Source of the DNA: JAITWN01 sp964384095
GTDB taxonomy: Bacteria; Pseudomonadota; Gammaproteobacteria; SZUA-140
Reading direction: 5' to 3'
Length of the DNA stretch: 19,197 bases
Assembly: GCA_964384095.1 (NCBI GenBank)
Contig: CAYLKC010000034.1
Location: 1 to 19,197, forward strand
Every line of letters begins with the position of its first letter. The first letter of the stretch is position 1. Below the pieces are notes generated by a model that worked only from the letters and a program-made list of their open reading frames with translations, was not told where the DNA came from and did not search any database. Made by a program: the position numbers and the translations under genes. Positions 6,217 to 14,150 of this stretch are shown piece after piece.

Positions 6217-7344
6217 TCAGACTCCCGCGGTCCGCCTCCGGGTCGCCGCCACGCCGACCGCATCGTAACCCGTCGTTGGCGACGTCGACCCGGCCTGGTC
6301 GTAGACTGAATACTGGAGCAGCCGCAGACGCAGTTGTGCACCGCGCTTGATGGACTGTGTGTCATGGTGCAGATGTGGAATCTCGATATTCACAGGCAGA
6401 TCCCCCGTTACGGTGCGACCTTCAGCCCGCACCAGGGGACCGGTGCGAATGACGTCGCCGATGACGACGTCGAGCGACGGGTCATCATCGCCCGCGAGTC
6501 GCAAGTCAGCGGGGCGCACGTACAGCACCGCGCTGCCCTGCGGCGGGATGTGCCCGGTCACCAAGGGCCGCCCCCCGCCGGGCAGGGTCACTTCGCGCCC
6601 CCTGACCGTCACCGGCAAGACGTTCGCGTTGCCCAGAAACTCGAACACGAAGGGATTTGCCGGGTGTTCGTAGAGACTGTCCACCGACCCGACCTGGGCG
6701 ATCTCACCCTTGTTCATCACGACGATGCGGTCGGCGACCTCCATCGCCTCTTCCTGGTCATGGGTGACGAACACCGTGGTGATGTGCAATTCCTCGTGCA
6801 GCAGGCGCAGCCAGCGGCGCAGGTCCTTGCGCACATTGGCATCGAGCGCGCCGAAGGGCTCGTCGAGCAGCAGCACGCGCGGCTCGACCGCCAGCGCGCG
6901 CGCCAATGCGACACGCTGGCGCTGTCCGCCGGAGAGCTGCGCCGGATAGCGGCCGCCCATGCCGTCGAGCTGCACCAGTCGCAGCAACTCGGCGACGCGC
7001 TTCTCGATCTGCGCCCGCGGCGGACGCTCGCGCCGGGGCAGCACCGACAGCCCGAAGGCGACATTGTCCGCCACGGCCATGTTGTTGAACAGCGCGTAGT
7101 GCTGGAACACGAAGCCCACGCGCCGGTGCCAGACGTGAACATCCGTCATGTCCTGGCCGAAGAACGCTATCCGGCCTTCGTCGGACTGCTCCAGTCCGGC
7201 GATGATGCGCAACAGCGTCGTCTTCCCGCAGCCGGAGGGACCGAGCAACGCCACCAGCTCGCCGCTGGCAATCTCCAGCGATACTCCCTTGAGCGCCCGG
7301 TATCGCTCGAAATCCTTGACGATGGACTGAATGGTAATGCTCAT
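6217..7344 (-). CDS. cysA: sulfate/thiosulfate ABC transporter ATP-binding protein CysA
   Basis: CysA is the ATPase that drives sulfate and thiosulfate import through CysT and CysW at the inner membrane. The 375-residue product has Walker A GPSGCGKT (residues 35-42), the ABC signature LSGGQRQRVALARA, Walker B VLLLDEPFGALD and the switch histidine in VTHDQEEAME. The C-terminal 120 residues form the regulatory TOBE-type region with VLYVRPADLRL. The ATG at 7344 is chosen because a GGGAGA ribosome binding site lies just upstream and MSITIQSIVKDFERYRALKG is the normal CysA N-terminus; a longer start at 7440 would overlap the cysW coding end. The C-terminal tail after LRLRLLQYSVY is longer and less conserved than in E. 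coli CysA. It follows cysW by 55 bp. Confidence 0.95.
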   Translation of the reverse strand: MSITIQSIVKDFERYRALKGVSLEIASGELVALLGPSGCGKTTLLRIIAGLEQSDEGRIAFFGQDMTDVHVWHRRVGFVFQHYALFNNMAVADNVAFGLSVLPRRERPPRAQIEKRVAELLRLVQLDGMGGRYPAQLSGGQRQRVALARALAVEPRVLLLDEPFGALDANVRKDLRRWLRLLHEELHITTVFVTHDQEEAMEVADRIVVMNKGEIAQVGSVDSLYEHPANPFVFEFLGNANVLPVTVRGREVTLPGGGRPLVTGHIPPQGSAVLYVRPADLRLAGDDDPSLDVVIGDVIRTGPLVRAEGRTVTGDLPVNIEIPHLHHDTQSIKRGAQLRLRLLQYSVYDQAGSTSPTTGYDAVGVAATRRRTAGV

Positions 7345-7399
7345 GAAATGATCTCCCTGGTTTTTCTGGAACGCCCGTTCACATTCTTGCCCGAGGCGC

Positions 7400-8296
7400 T
7401 CATGCGTAGGCTCCCGCAGGCGCCGGTACGGAATCGTCATCGGATCGCCGTTGCTGGGTCGCAGCCCGCCACTCGACCCAGGTCTTGAGCGCGAGGGTCA
7501 CCAGCGCGAGCAGCGCCAGCACCGAGGCACAGGCGAATGCGGCAACGAAGCTGTACTCGTTGTAGAGGATCTCGACGTGCAGAGGCAGCGTATTCGTCTC
7601 GCCACGGATGTGCCCGCTCACCACCGACACCGCGCCGAACTCGCCCATGGCGCGCGCGTTGCACAGGATCACTCCGTAAAGCAGCCCCCACTTGACGTTC
7701 GGCAGCGTCACCCTCCAGAAGGTCTGCCAGCCGTTTGCCCCCAGCGTCAGCGCGGCCTCCTCTTCCTGCGTGCCCTGCTCCTGCATCAGCGGGATCAATT
7801 CGCGGGCGATGAAGGGCACGGTGACGAAGATGGTAGCGAGCACGATCCCGGGCACGGCGAACACGACCTTGATATCGTGCTCGGACAGCCAAGGGCCGAG
7901 CCAGCCCTGCAGGCCAAACACGAGCACGTAGATCAGACCCGCGATCACCGGCGAGACCGAGAACGGCAGATCGATCAACGTGATCAGCAGGCTCTTGCCC
8001 CTGAACTCGAACTTCGCGATCGCCCATGCCGCGCTCACCCCGAAGACGAGATTCAGGGGTACCGCAATAGCGGCGGCGAGCAGCGTGAGGCGCATGGCGG
8101 CCATCGCGTCGGGCTCCACGACCGCTTCGACAAAGGCGCCGAAGCCCTGGCGCAGCGCCTCGGTGAACACCGCCGCCAGCGGAAGGACGAGGAACAGCAG
8201 GAGAAAGGTCAATGCGGCCCCGATCAGAGTCAGGCGCAGCCAGCGCGGTTCGCTCAGGACCGGCGAAAGGTGCTTGCGGTGATTGCCACTCATCAT
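7400..8296 (-). CDS. cysW: sulfate/thiosulfate ABC transporter permease CysW
   Basis: CysW is the second inner-membrane permease subunit of the sulfate importer. The 298-residue product has six predicted membrane segments and the coupling motif region EEEAALTLGANGWQTFWRVT, which contacts the ATPase. CysW-like features include LIDLPFSVSPVIAGLIYVLV and NARAMGEFGAVSVVSGHIRG. The start is the ATG at 8296, with AGGAGG six bases upstream; a second ATG follows directly at 8293. The ribosome binding site overlaps the cysT stop codon, seven bases separate the genes, and translation is probably coupled. The C-terminus is a hydrophilic tail ending in SVPAPAGAYA. Confidence 0.95.
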   Translation of the reverse strand: MMSGNHRKHLSPVLSEPRWLRLTLIGAALTFLLLFLVLPLAAVFTEALRQGFGAFVEAVVEPDAMAAMRLTLLAAAIAVPLNLVFGVSAAWAIAKFEFRGKSLLITLIDLPFSVSPVIAGLIYVLVFGLQGWLGPWLSEHDIKVVFAVPGIVLATIFVTVPFIARELIPLMQEQGTQEEEAALTLGANGWQTFWRVTLPNVKWGLLYGVILCNARAMGEFGAVSVVSGHIRGETNTLPLHVEILYNEYSFVAAFACASVLALLALVTLALKTWVEWRAATQQRRSDDDSVPAPAGAYA

Positions 8297-8303
8297 CGTC
8301 CTC

Positions 8304-9143
8304 CTAGTTGATGCCGTTGCGGCGTCGCGCCCACCACTGGATCAGGTTGATCCCCAGTAGCAGCAGGAATGACACCACCAGCATCGCCACGGCGATGGCG
8401 GTAGCGCCCGCGTAATCGAACTGCTCGAGCTTGGTGATGATCAGGAGAGGCGTGATCTCCGAGACCATCGGCATGTTGCCGGCGATGAAGATCACCGAGC
8501 CGTATTCGCCCAGCGCGCGGGCAAACGCCAGCGCGAATCCGGTGAGCAGAGCCGGCCACAGCGTCGGCAGCAGCACCCTCACGAAGGTCTGCAACCGCGA
8601 TGCGCCCAAGGTCGTGGCCGCTTCCTCGAGTTCCGGCTCCAGTTCCTGCAGCACGGGCTGCACCGTGCGAACCACGAAAGGCAACCCGATGAACACCAGG
8701 GCGACGAAAACGCCGGCCGGCGTGAATGCAATCTTGATGCCGATCATGTCGAAATACTGGCCGATCCATCCATTCACGGAATAGAGAGAGGCCAGCGCGA
8801 TACCAGCCACCGCGGTGGGCAGCGCGAAAGGCAGGTCGATCAGGGCATCCACCAACCTGCGGCCCGGAAAGCGATAGCGTACCAGCACCCAGGCCACCAG
8901 CAGGCCGAACACCAGATTGAACAGCGCCGCCAACGCTGATGCGCCGAAGCTGAGCTTGTATGAGGCAACGACGCGCGGCGCGCTGATCGTTGCCCAGAAC
9001 TGCGGCCAGCTCAGATCTATTGACTTCAGAAATGTCGCGGAAAGCGGAATGAACACGATCAGGCTCAGATAGAGCAGGGTAAAACCCATCGTGATCCCGA
9101 ACCCGGGGATCACGCTGGGACGGCGCAGTACGAGTGTGCTCAT
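8304..9143 (-). CDS. cysT: sulfate/thiosulfate ABC transporter permease CysT (CysU)
   Basis: CysT (also called CysU) is the first inner-membrane permease subunit and pairs with CysW. The 279-residue length is normal. It shows six membrane segments, LIDLPFALPTAVAGIALASL in the middle, the EAA-loop equivalent LEEAATTLGASRLQTFVRVL, and ARALGEYGSVIFIAGNMPMV near the C-terminus, all typical of CysT. The ATG at 9143 is preceded by GGGAGAGAGACG, an acceptable ribosome binding site. The gene lies 84 bp after sbp, and the gap holds a strong hairpin. It shares the operon with sbp upstream and cysW/cysA downstream. Confidence 0.95.
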   Translation of the reverse strand: MSTLVLRRPSVIPGFGITMGFTLLYLSLIVFIPLSATFLKSIDLSWPQFWATISAPRVVASYKLSFGASALAALFNLVFGLLVAWVLVRYRFPGRRLVDALIDLPFALPTAVAGIALASLYSVNGWIGQYFDMIGIKIAFTPAGVFVALVFIGLPFVVRTVQPVLQELEPELEEAATTLGASRLQTFVRVLLPTLWPALLTGFALAFARALGEYGSVIFIAGNMPMVSEITPLLIITKLEQFDYAGATAIAVAMLVVSFLLLLGINLIQWWARRRNGIN

Positions 9144-9159
9144 CGTCTCTCTCCCAAAC

Positions 9160-9186
9160 GCGCGCCCTCCCGGCGGGAGGGCGCGC
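9160..9186 (-). other. strong hairpin between sbp and cysT
   Basis: A perfect 12-bp GC-rich stem (GCGCGCCCTCCC paired with GGGAGGGCGCGC) with a 3-base loop lies in the sbp-cysT gap. On the coding (minus) strand the T-run precedes the hairpin and none follows it, so an intrinsic terminator is unlikely on that strand. A role as an mRNA 3' stabiliser or partial attenuator that keeps Sbp more abundant than the permeases would fit, but this is inference. Confidence 0.5.
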
Positions 9187-9227
9187 TCGAATCAAAAAAA
9201 TTGACTACCTGGGGTCGCCGAACACCC

Positions 9228-10241
9228 TCAGCCGCCCGGCGCGTAGATCTTGTCGAAGATGCCGCCGTCGTTGAAGTGCGTCTTCTGGGCCTTCTGCCAA
9301 CCGCCGAAGACATCGTCGATGGTGATCAGCCTGACATTGACGAACCGGTCACGATCCTCGGCCGCGGCGTGCTGCGGCTCACGCGGGCGGTAGTAGTTCT
9401 TCGCCGCGATCCGCTGCCCCTCCGGGGAGTAAAGAAACTCCAGATACGCCTGCGCCACCTCCCGGGTGCCGTGCTTGTCGACGTTCTTGTCGACGATCGT
9501 CACCGGGGGCTCGGCGAGGATGCTGAGCGAGGGCACGATGATCTCGAACTTGTCCGGCCCCAGTTCGTTCAGCGCCAGGAAGGCCTCATTCTCCCAGGAC
9601 AGGAAGACGTCGCCGATGCCACGCTGCACGAACGTCGTCGTCGAACCCCGCGCCCCGGAATCCAGCACCGGCACGTTCTTGTAGATCTTGCCGACGAAGT
9701 CCTGGGCAGCCGTCTCGGAACCGTACTTCTCCAGACCATAGGCCCAGGCCGCCAAGTAATTCCAGCGCGCGCCGCCGGAGGTCTTCGGATTCGGCGTGAT
9801 CACGCCGACACCCGGCCTGGCCAGATCGTCCCAGTCCTTGATGCCCTTGGGATTGCCCTTGCGCACCAGAAAGACGATGGTGGAGGTATACGGCGAACTG
9901 TTATACGGAAGGCGGGTCTGCCAGTCCTTCGGAATCAGTCCCGCGATCTCATGGATCGCATCGATATCGTAGGCCAGCGCGAGCGTGACCACGTCCGCCT
10001 CCAGACCATCGATGACCGCGCGCGCCTGCTTGCCCGCGCCGCCGTGAGACTGCCGAACCCTCACGTTCTGACCGGTCTTTTTCTTCCAGTAATCGGCGAA
10101 AGCCTTGTTGAAATCAACGTAGAGCTCACGCGTTGGATCATAGGAAACGTTGAGAATATCCACGTTGCCGGCCGCCTGCGCGCCGGTCGCGAGACCGGCG
10201 GCGAGGGCCAGACCGGCAATCCATGCTGAAATTCCTTTCAT
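9228..10241 (-). CDS. sbp: periplasmic sulfate-binding protein Sbp
   Basis: Sbp captures sulfate in the periplasm and delivers it to CysTWA. The product closely follows E. coli Sbp: after the signal peptide (MKGISAWIAGLALAAG, likely cleavage after AQA) it has NVSYDPTREL, RQSHGGAGKQARAVIDGLEA, LALAYDIDAI, PYTSTIVFLVRKGNPKGIKD, ITPNPKTSGGARWNYLAAWA and SPEGQRIAAKNYYRPR. These contain the sulfate-coordinating loops of the family. The ATG at 10241 is preferred because GGGGAG lies eight bases upstream; an ATG at 10247 would leave only two bases. Mature length matches the family. The gene follows the porin by 28 bp and precedes cysT by 84 bp. Confidence 0.97.
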   Translation of the reverse strand: MKGISAWIAGLALAAGLATGAQAAGNVDILNVSYDPTRELYVDFNKAFADYWKKKTGQNVRVRQSHGGAGKQARAVIDGLEADVVTLALAYDIDAIHEIAGLIPKDWQTRLPYNSSPYTSTIVFLVRKGNPKGIKDWDDLARPGVGVITPNPKTSGGARWNYLAAWAYGLEKYGSETAAQDFVGKIYKNVPVLDSGARGSTTTFVQRGIGDVFLSWENEAFLALNELGPDKFEIIVPSLSILAEPPVTIVDKNVDKHGTREVAQAYLEFLYSPEGQRIAAKNYYRPREPQHAAAEDRDRFVNVRLITIDDVFGGWQKAQKTHFNDGGIFDKIYAPGG

Positions 10242-10269
10242 TGTCATTACTCCCCGAATATTTTCTGGA

Positions 10270-11325
10270 TCAGAAGCGATAAATGGCGCCGAGCGACAGC
10301 GCGCTGGCCTTCTCGCCGTTCGCGGCGATCAGGAGGTTGTCGCCGCGCCCTTCGCGATACGGCGTGATGCCGCGGTTCGCGTCGTTGTCCGCAAACGCAT
10401 AATCGAGATAGACCGTCAGCGGTTTCGCCCATGCGTACTCGGCCCCGACCGCGACCAGCGTTGCGTCGCGGTCGTCTGCGTCCGCGCTCAACTGGTAGAC
10501 CTGCGCCTTGTATGTCCACGCATCGTGGCGGTAACGCGCGCCGACGCCATAGACATCCTCGTCGTTCGCGTCCTGCGCGGCGGAGATCGACTGCCAGAGC
10601 GCGGTCAGGCGCCAATTGCCGAGATCGTAGTAGGCGCCCAGCCGCAGCGCCGACGGATCGTCCTGACCTGCTGCGGTATTGCCATTGCGCTCGAAACCCA
10701 GACCGACATAGAGCGGGCCTTCCGCATAGTTCAGGGCGAGGCTGACGGTATCGTTGTCATTGTCGGCGGTCGCACCGTCGTTGGTGTTGGTCGAGAGCTG
10801 GGCGCTCCCCTGGACACCGGCGTAGCGCTTCGAATCCCAGCCGATGCTGTTGTGCGGACGCTCGTCGAAGCGGTTCGGGGAGGCCTGATCGCGCGCCAGG
10901 TTGCGCAGGTCGCCGACCTGGTTCGCGAACAGCTCGACCTGGCGACCGATCAACTTGACCGGGGTGTCGAAGCGCCCCGCGCGCACGGTTCCGAACCCGC
11001 CCTGCAGGCCGATGAAGGTATTGCGCGAGGCCAGCGTGCCGGCATTCACACTGTTCGCACTGTCGGCACGAAGTTCCGATTCGATCTGCCAGATGCCCTT
11101 GATGCCTTCCTGGATGTCGAAATCCCCCTTGATGCCGAGTCGGCTGCGATTGCTCGACAGATTCAGCGCGCTGTCATCACCGTTGTCGAGTTGATCGAGC
11201 GAAAGATGTATCTGTCCATATAACGTCGGCCCGTCGGCAAGCGCGGCGGCGGGGATGCCGCCGGCCGCGAGTACGCCCGCGGCAATGCCGGCAGCCAACG
11301 TCGATTTCCGGTTCCTGATGTTCAT
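10270..11325 (-). CDS. outer-membrane porin of the sulfate-uptake operon
   Basis: The 351-residue product is a Gram-negative trimeric-type porin. It has a signal peptide (LAAGIAAGVLAAGGIPAAAL, cleavage probably after ALA), the first strand TLYGQIHLSLDQ, the porin-typical SNRSRLGIKGDFDI and GRFDTPVKLIGRQVELF segments (constriction-loop region), and a C-terminal strand ending GAIYRF with the terminal phenylalanine needed for BAM recognition. The ATG at 11325 has AAGGAG about ten bases upstream. The gene lies 28 bp before sbp, so the outer-membrane channel is co-expressed with the periplasmic binder. Its placement suggests entry of sulfate or organosulfur anions under sulfur limitation; porin selectivity cannot be read from the sequence. 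Confidence 0.9.
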   Translation of the reverse strand: MNIRNRKSTLAAGIAAGVLAAGGIPAAALADGPTLYGQIHLSLDQLDNGDDSALNLSSNRSRLGIKGDFDIQEGIKGIWQIESELRADSANSVNAGTLASRNTFIGLQGGFGTVRAGRFDTPVKLIGRQVELFANQVGDLRNLARDQASPNRFDERPHNSIGWDSKRYAGVQGSAQLSTNTNDGATADNDNDTVSLALNYAEGPLYVGLGFERNGNTAAGQDDPSALRLGAYYDLGNWRLTALWQSISAAQDANDEDVYGVGARYRHDAWTYKAQVYQLSADADDRDATLVAVGAEYAWAKPLTVYLDYAFADNDANRGITPYREGRGDNLLIAANGEKASALSLGAIYRF

Positions 11326-11354
11326 TACTCCTGCTCCTTTTGTGAATGCAGATT

Positions 11355-11425
11355 CCTCCGGTGGTCCGGTAGGATCTTGTGCGCCTGATTTATCGGATTA
11401 AAAAACGAACCTCCGGTTGTCCGGT
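11355..11425 (-). promoter_or_regulatory. pair of near-identical CCGG-N4-CCGG sites upstream of the porin
   Basis: Two 16-bp sequences differing at one base, ACCGGACAACCGGAGG (11425-11410) and ACCGGACCACCGGAGG (11370-11355), lie 55 bp apart between the yezD-like gene and the porin. Each has the symmetric core CCGG-N4-CCGG. A TTGACA at about 11433-11438 on the minus strand lies just upstream of the first site but has no clear -10 partner at the usual distance; a GATAAAT at about 11393-11399 lies between the sites. Repetition, symmetry and position suggest operator sites for a regulator of the porin-sbp-cysTWA genes. Confidence 0.4.
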
Positions 11426-11468
11426 CGGCACAAAGGGAGAGGCTGTCAACAATCGATATGCCGGTTGT

Positions 11469-11672
11469 TCATTTGTCTTCCCGCAGCCTCTTGCGGCTGT
11501 CAGCAGCGAGCGGATCGACACGCAGTTTTTCCTTGCGGTCGACCTGCAACACACGGCCTTCGTGGATGATGAATTCCACCGACCCGAAGCGGATCGTCTT
11601 CAACGCGTCACGGAGATAGACGATGGCCTCTTCGGCGTCATCGATCGGCTTGTCCAGTTGCTTCGGTTCCAT
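11469..11672 (-). CDS. YezD-family small protein (DUF2292)
   Basis: The 67-residue product contains IRFGSVEFIIHEGRVLQVDR followed by KEKLRVD, which matches the YezD/DUF2292 pattern (LRFGSVEIVVxDGRVVQIERxEKxR). Proteins of this family are small, of unknown biochemical function, and often found beside sulfur-uptake or sulfur-assimilation genes. It begins at the ATG at 11672, with GAGG at a rather long distance (13 bases) upstream. It is the first gene on the minus strand after the divergent promoter region and precedes the porin by about 140 bp, so it may be the leader gene of the sulfate operon or a separately transcribed unit. It has no signal peptide or membrane segment and is probably cytoplasmic. 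The family call is from pattern memory and fairly secure. Confidence 0.8.
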   Translation of the reverse strand: MEPKQLDKPIDDAEEAIVYLRDALKTIRFGSVEFIIHEGRVLQVDRKEKLRVDPLAADSRKRLREDK

Positions 11673-11926
11673 ACTTGTACTGATTCCTCTGTCACTCTTT
11701 GCCAGGGGCTCATGCCGGCATGCCGTCCCTGGCGCGCATCCCTGTCTTTGCCAGCATGATGCAATTGGTATAGTCCACGAATCATGCCAACTCAGGAAAA
11801 ATTAAATTAAGCTGTTGTTATTATTAATTTATTACTTGTCTATCGACAGTCCAGCCATACTCAAAAAGATTTTTATTTAACTGAATACTGTTTTTTTTAA
11901 ATTAATGTCGTTACATTAAGCGGATT
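11673..11926. promoter_or_regulatory. divergent promoter region between yezD-like gene and sigma-54 activator gene
   Basis: This 254 bp region separates two divergent transcripts. The right part (about 11795-11920) is extremely AT-rich in an otherwise GC-rich window, with A/T runs resembling UP elements or nucleoid-protein binding sites. The left part has a structured element at 11701-11733: arms GCCAGGG and CCCTGGC flank the perfect palindrome CATGCCGGCATG (11711-11722). The 10-mer TCTTTGCCAG occurs twice (11696-11705, 11745-11754), 49 bp apart. No sigma-70 or sigma-54 promoter is convincing; the best -24-like match lacks the -12 GC. These elements are candidates for activator or repressor binding. 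Confidence 0.5.
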
Positions 11927-13468
11927 ATGCTCAGCACTGACTCCTTACTCCTCGACGCCTGGCGTGAAGTAGGCCGGCATATCGATCTGGCCGAGGCGAT
12001 AGAGACGCTCGCCGGACTCCTGGGTCCGGCCCTCCCCCTTCAGGCCATCGAGGTCCTGCGCCCGGACCCGGCACGAGCCGACCTGGAAACCATCGCCGTC
12101 AGCCGACGCGATGGCCAGCCGACCATGCATGGGCGCCGCATAGGCCTCACGCGCCCGCATTTCGACAGATTGATGGACTGGTGCAGAACGACACGGGTAT
12201 TCGTACAGGCCCGCCAGGACCCCTGGCCGGAGGCGCTGGCGCCACTGCGGGATTTATATGCCGCGGGCGATGTCCTGTTCGGCGTACTGAAGGACCATGC
12301 CGGGCGGCCCGAAGGCATCGTGATCCTGATCGCGAAGTCCGGTGCATACCAGGCAGGCCACTCGGAACTGCTGGCAAGGCTGCTGGAACCCTTGACGGTG
12401 GCGCTCGAGAACGATGCCCGCCTGCGTGAACTGGAACAATTGCGCGCCGCGGCCGAGGCCGATCGCCAGTCTCTGCTTAGCCGGCTCGGCCGTGACCGCA
12501 TCAGCGATGAGATCATCGGCGCAGCCGGCGGCCTCCGTGGCGTACTGACGCGGGTCGATCAGGTCGCACGCTCCGACAGCTCGGTACTGCTGCTCGGTGA
12601 AACCGGCTCGGGCAAGGAGGTCATCGCGCGGGCGATCCACGACCGTTCGCCGCGCGCCGATGCCCCGTTCATTCGCGTCAATTGCGGCGCCCTGCCGCCG
12701 GAACTGATCGATTCAGAGCTGTTCGGGCATGAAAAAGGCAGCTTCACCGGCGCCACTGCGCGGCGCAAGGGCTGGTTCGAGCAGGCCGACGGCGGCTCGC
12801 TGTTTCTCGATGAGATCGGCGAATTGCCGCCCGCGGTTCAGGTCCGCCTGCTGCGCGTGCTGCAGGACGGAATCATCACCCGCGTCGGCGGCGAGCAGGA
12901 AAACGAAGTCGACGTGCGCGTGATCGCGGCGACCCATCGCGATCTTGCGGCCATGGTGCAGCAGGGCGCGTTTCGCGAAGACCTGTGGTACCGTATCGCC
13001 GTATTCCCGATCCTTATCCCGCCGCTGCGCGAGCGCGCCGAGGATATTCCGGAACTCGCGCGTCACTTCGCGCGCAAGGCCTCTATCAGACTGGGCCTGC
13101 ACCTGTGCCTGCCGACCGCCGGAGACATCGGTCTGCTGCAGGGCTATCATTGGCCCGGCAATGTAAGGGAGTTCTCATCGGTGATCGAGCGCGCCGCGAT
13201 CCTGGGCGAAGGCAATCGACTCGAAGTCGCCGCCGCGCTGGGTCAGGGCGGTCCAGCGCAACGCGAGGCGCAGCCGACGGCCGGCGGCAGGACGTTCACG
13301 ACGCTCGACCAGGCCATCGACCGTCATATTCGCGCGGCGTTGACGCGATCGCGCGGCAAGGTAGAGGGAGCGAGGGGCGCGGCGCGGCTCCTGGGACTGA
13401 ATCCGCATACCCTGCGCTCGAAGATGCGCAAGCTCGGCATAGACCCACGACCCTTTCGCGAAGACTGA
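11927..13468 (+). CDS. sigma-54-dependent transcriptional activator (GAF, AAA+, Fis-type HTH)
   Basis: The 513-residue protein is a bacterial enhancer-binding protein that remodels RpoN RNA polymerase with ATP. Residues about 20-165 form a GAF-like sensor, a coiled stretch follows (REL...LSRLGRD), and the AAA+ domain spans about 192-430 with Walker A GETGSGKE (224-231), ELFGHEKGSFTGA (loop 271-276), Walker B LFLDEIGE (292-299) and PLRERAEDIPELARHF. The C-terminus is a Fis-type helix-turn-helix (GARGAARLLGLNPHTLRSKM). The sigma-contact loop reads GSFTGA rather than the usual GAFTGA, a substitution known in natural family members. It starts at the ATG at 11927 and resembles FhlA-type regulators. 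Divergence from the sulfate operon suggests it may control it, sensing a sulfur-related small molecule through GAF; this is inference. RNase T follows after 10 bp. Confidence 0.93.
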   Translation: MLSTDSLLLDAWREVGRHIDLAEAIETLAGLLGPALPLQAIEVLRPDPARADLETIAVSRRDGQPTMHGRRIGLTRPHFDRLMDWCRTTRVFVQARQDPWPEALAPLRDLYAAGDVLFGVLKDHAGRPEGIVILIAKSGAYQAGHSELLARLLEPLTVALENDARLRELEQLRAAAEADRQSLLSRLGRDRISDEIIGAAGGLRGVLTRVDQVARSDSSVLLLGETGSGKEVIARAIHDRSPRADAPFIRVNCGALPPELIDSELFGHEKGSFTGATARRKGWFEQADGGSLFLDEIGELPPAVQVRLLRVLQDGIITRVGGEQENEVDVRVIAATHRDLAAMVQQGAFREDLWYRIAVFPILIPPLRERAEDIPELARHFARKASIRLGLHLCLPTAGDIGLLQGYHWPGNVREFSSVIERAAILGEGNRLEVAAALGQGGPAQREAQPTAGGRTFTTLDQAIDRHIRAALTRSRGKVEGARGAARLLGLNPHTLRSKMRKLGIDPRPFRED

Positions 13469-13478
13469 GACAACTGCA

Positions 13479-14150
13479 ATGAATGCTTCAGTGATGGCCG
13501 CGCGCTTCCGCGGCTTCCTCCCGGTCGTCATCGACGTCGAGACCGGCGGCTTCGATCACCGCAGCGATGCGCTGCTCGAAGTCGCCGCGGTGCTGGTGGG
13601 ATTCGACGATCACGGGCAGCTGCACCGGCTCGAAACGCTGGGACATCATGTACTGCCGTTCGAGGGCGCGAATCTCGACCCGAAGGCGCTGGCCTTCAAC
13701 GGCATCAGCGACCCCTGGCATCCGTTTCGCGGCGCGGTCGATGAACGCCAGGCCCTGAGCGATATATTCAGCGCAGTCCGGCGCGTGATCCGCGAGACCG
13801 GCTGCACGCGCGCGATCCTGGTCGGCCACAATCCGATCCTCGATCTCAATTTCATCAATGCCGCGGCGGAACGGGCCAACCTGAAACGCAACCCGTTTCA
13901 TCCATTCAGCACCTTCGACACCGCGACCCTGGCCGGCGTCGCCTATGGTCAGACCGTACTTGCGCGGGCGTTAAAGGCGGCAGGACTGGACTGGGATGCG
14001 GAAGAGGCGCACTCGGCAGTCTACGACGCCGAGCAGACCGCGGAACTGTTCTGCACGATCGTGAATCGCTGGGACCAAAGGGATCAAAAGAATCAAAAGG
14101 GTCAGACTCGTTTGATCCCGGATATCGAACCGAACCCCGGGACCTGCTGA
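13479..14150 (+). CDS. rnt: ribonuclease T
   Basis: RNase T is a DEDD-family 3'-5' exoribonuclease that trims the 3' ends of tRNA, 5S and 23S rRNA and other stable RNAs. The catalytic motifs are present: ExoI VVIDVETGG (D19, E21), ExoII VGHNPILDLNF, and ExoIII HSAVYDAEQTAELF with its histidine and aspartate. RFRGFLPVVIDVETGGFDHR and ERANLKRNPFHPFSTFDTA match E. coli RNase T closely. The ATG at 13479 is used; an ATG at 13494 would also give a normal N-terminus. After FCTIVNRW, where E. coli continues with KRLGGWP, this protein has QRDQKNQKGQTRLIPD and a tail to GTC. That tail is encoded by a palindromic repeat, so the native C-terminus has been replaced. It is probably co-transcribed with the upstream activator gene (10 bp gap). 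Confidence 0.95.
   Translation: MNASVMAARFRGFLPVVIDVETGGFDHRSDALLEVAAVLVGFDDHGQLHRLETLGHHVLPFEGANLDPKALAFNGISDPWHPFRGAVDERQALSDIFSAVRRVIRETGCTRAILVGHNPILDLNFINAAAERANLKRNPFHPFSTFDTATLAGVAYGQTVLARALKAAGLDWDAEEAHSAVYDAEQTAELFCTIVNRWDQRDQKNQKGQTRLIPDIEPNPGTC

Noticed and set aside
6138..6365. 76-residue N-terminal extension of ChrA
   Set aside because: The extension is basic and low-complexity, overlaps the end of cysA and is not part of the CHR family; MSTQAPQ at 6137 is the natural start.
9160..9186. Intrinsic terminator after sbp
   Set aside because: No T-run follows the hairpin on the transcribed strand, and cysT/cysW/cysA depend on the same operon logic.
11773..11790. Possible sigma-54 promoter (TGGCATG-N4-GTGGA, minus strand) upstream of the yezD-like gene
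   Set aside because: The -24 part fits, but the near-invariant GC at -12 is GG, so I do not call it.
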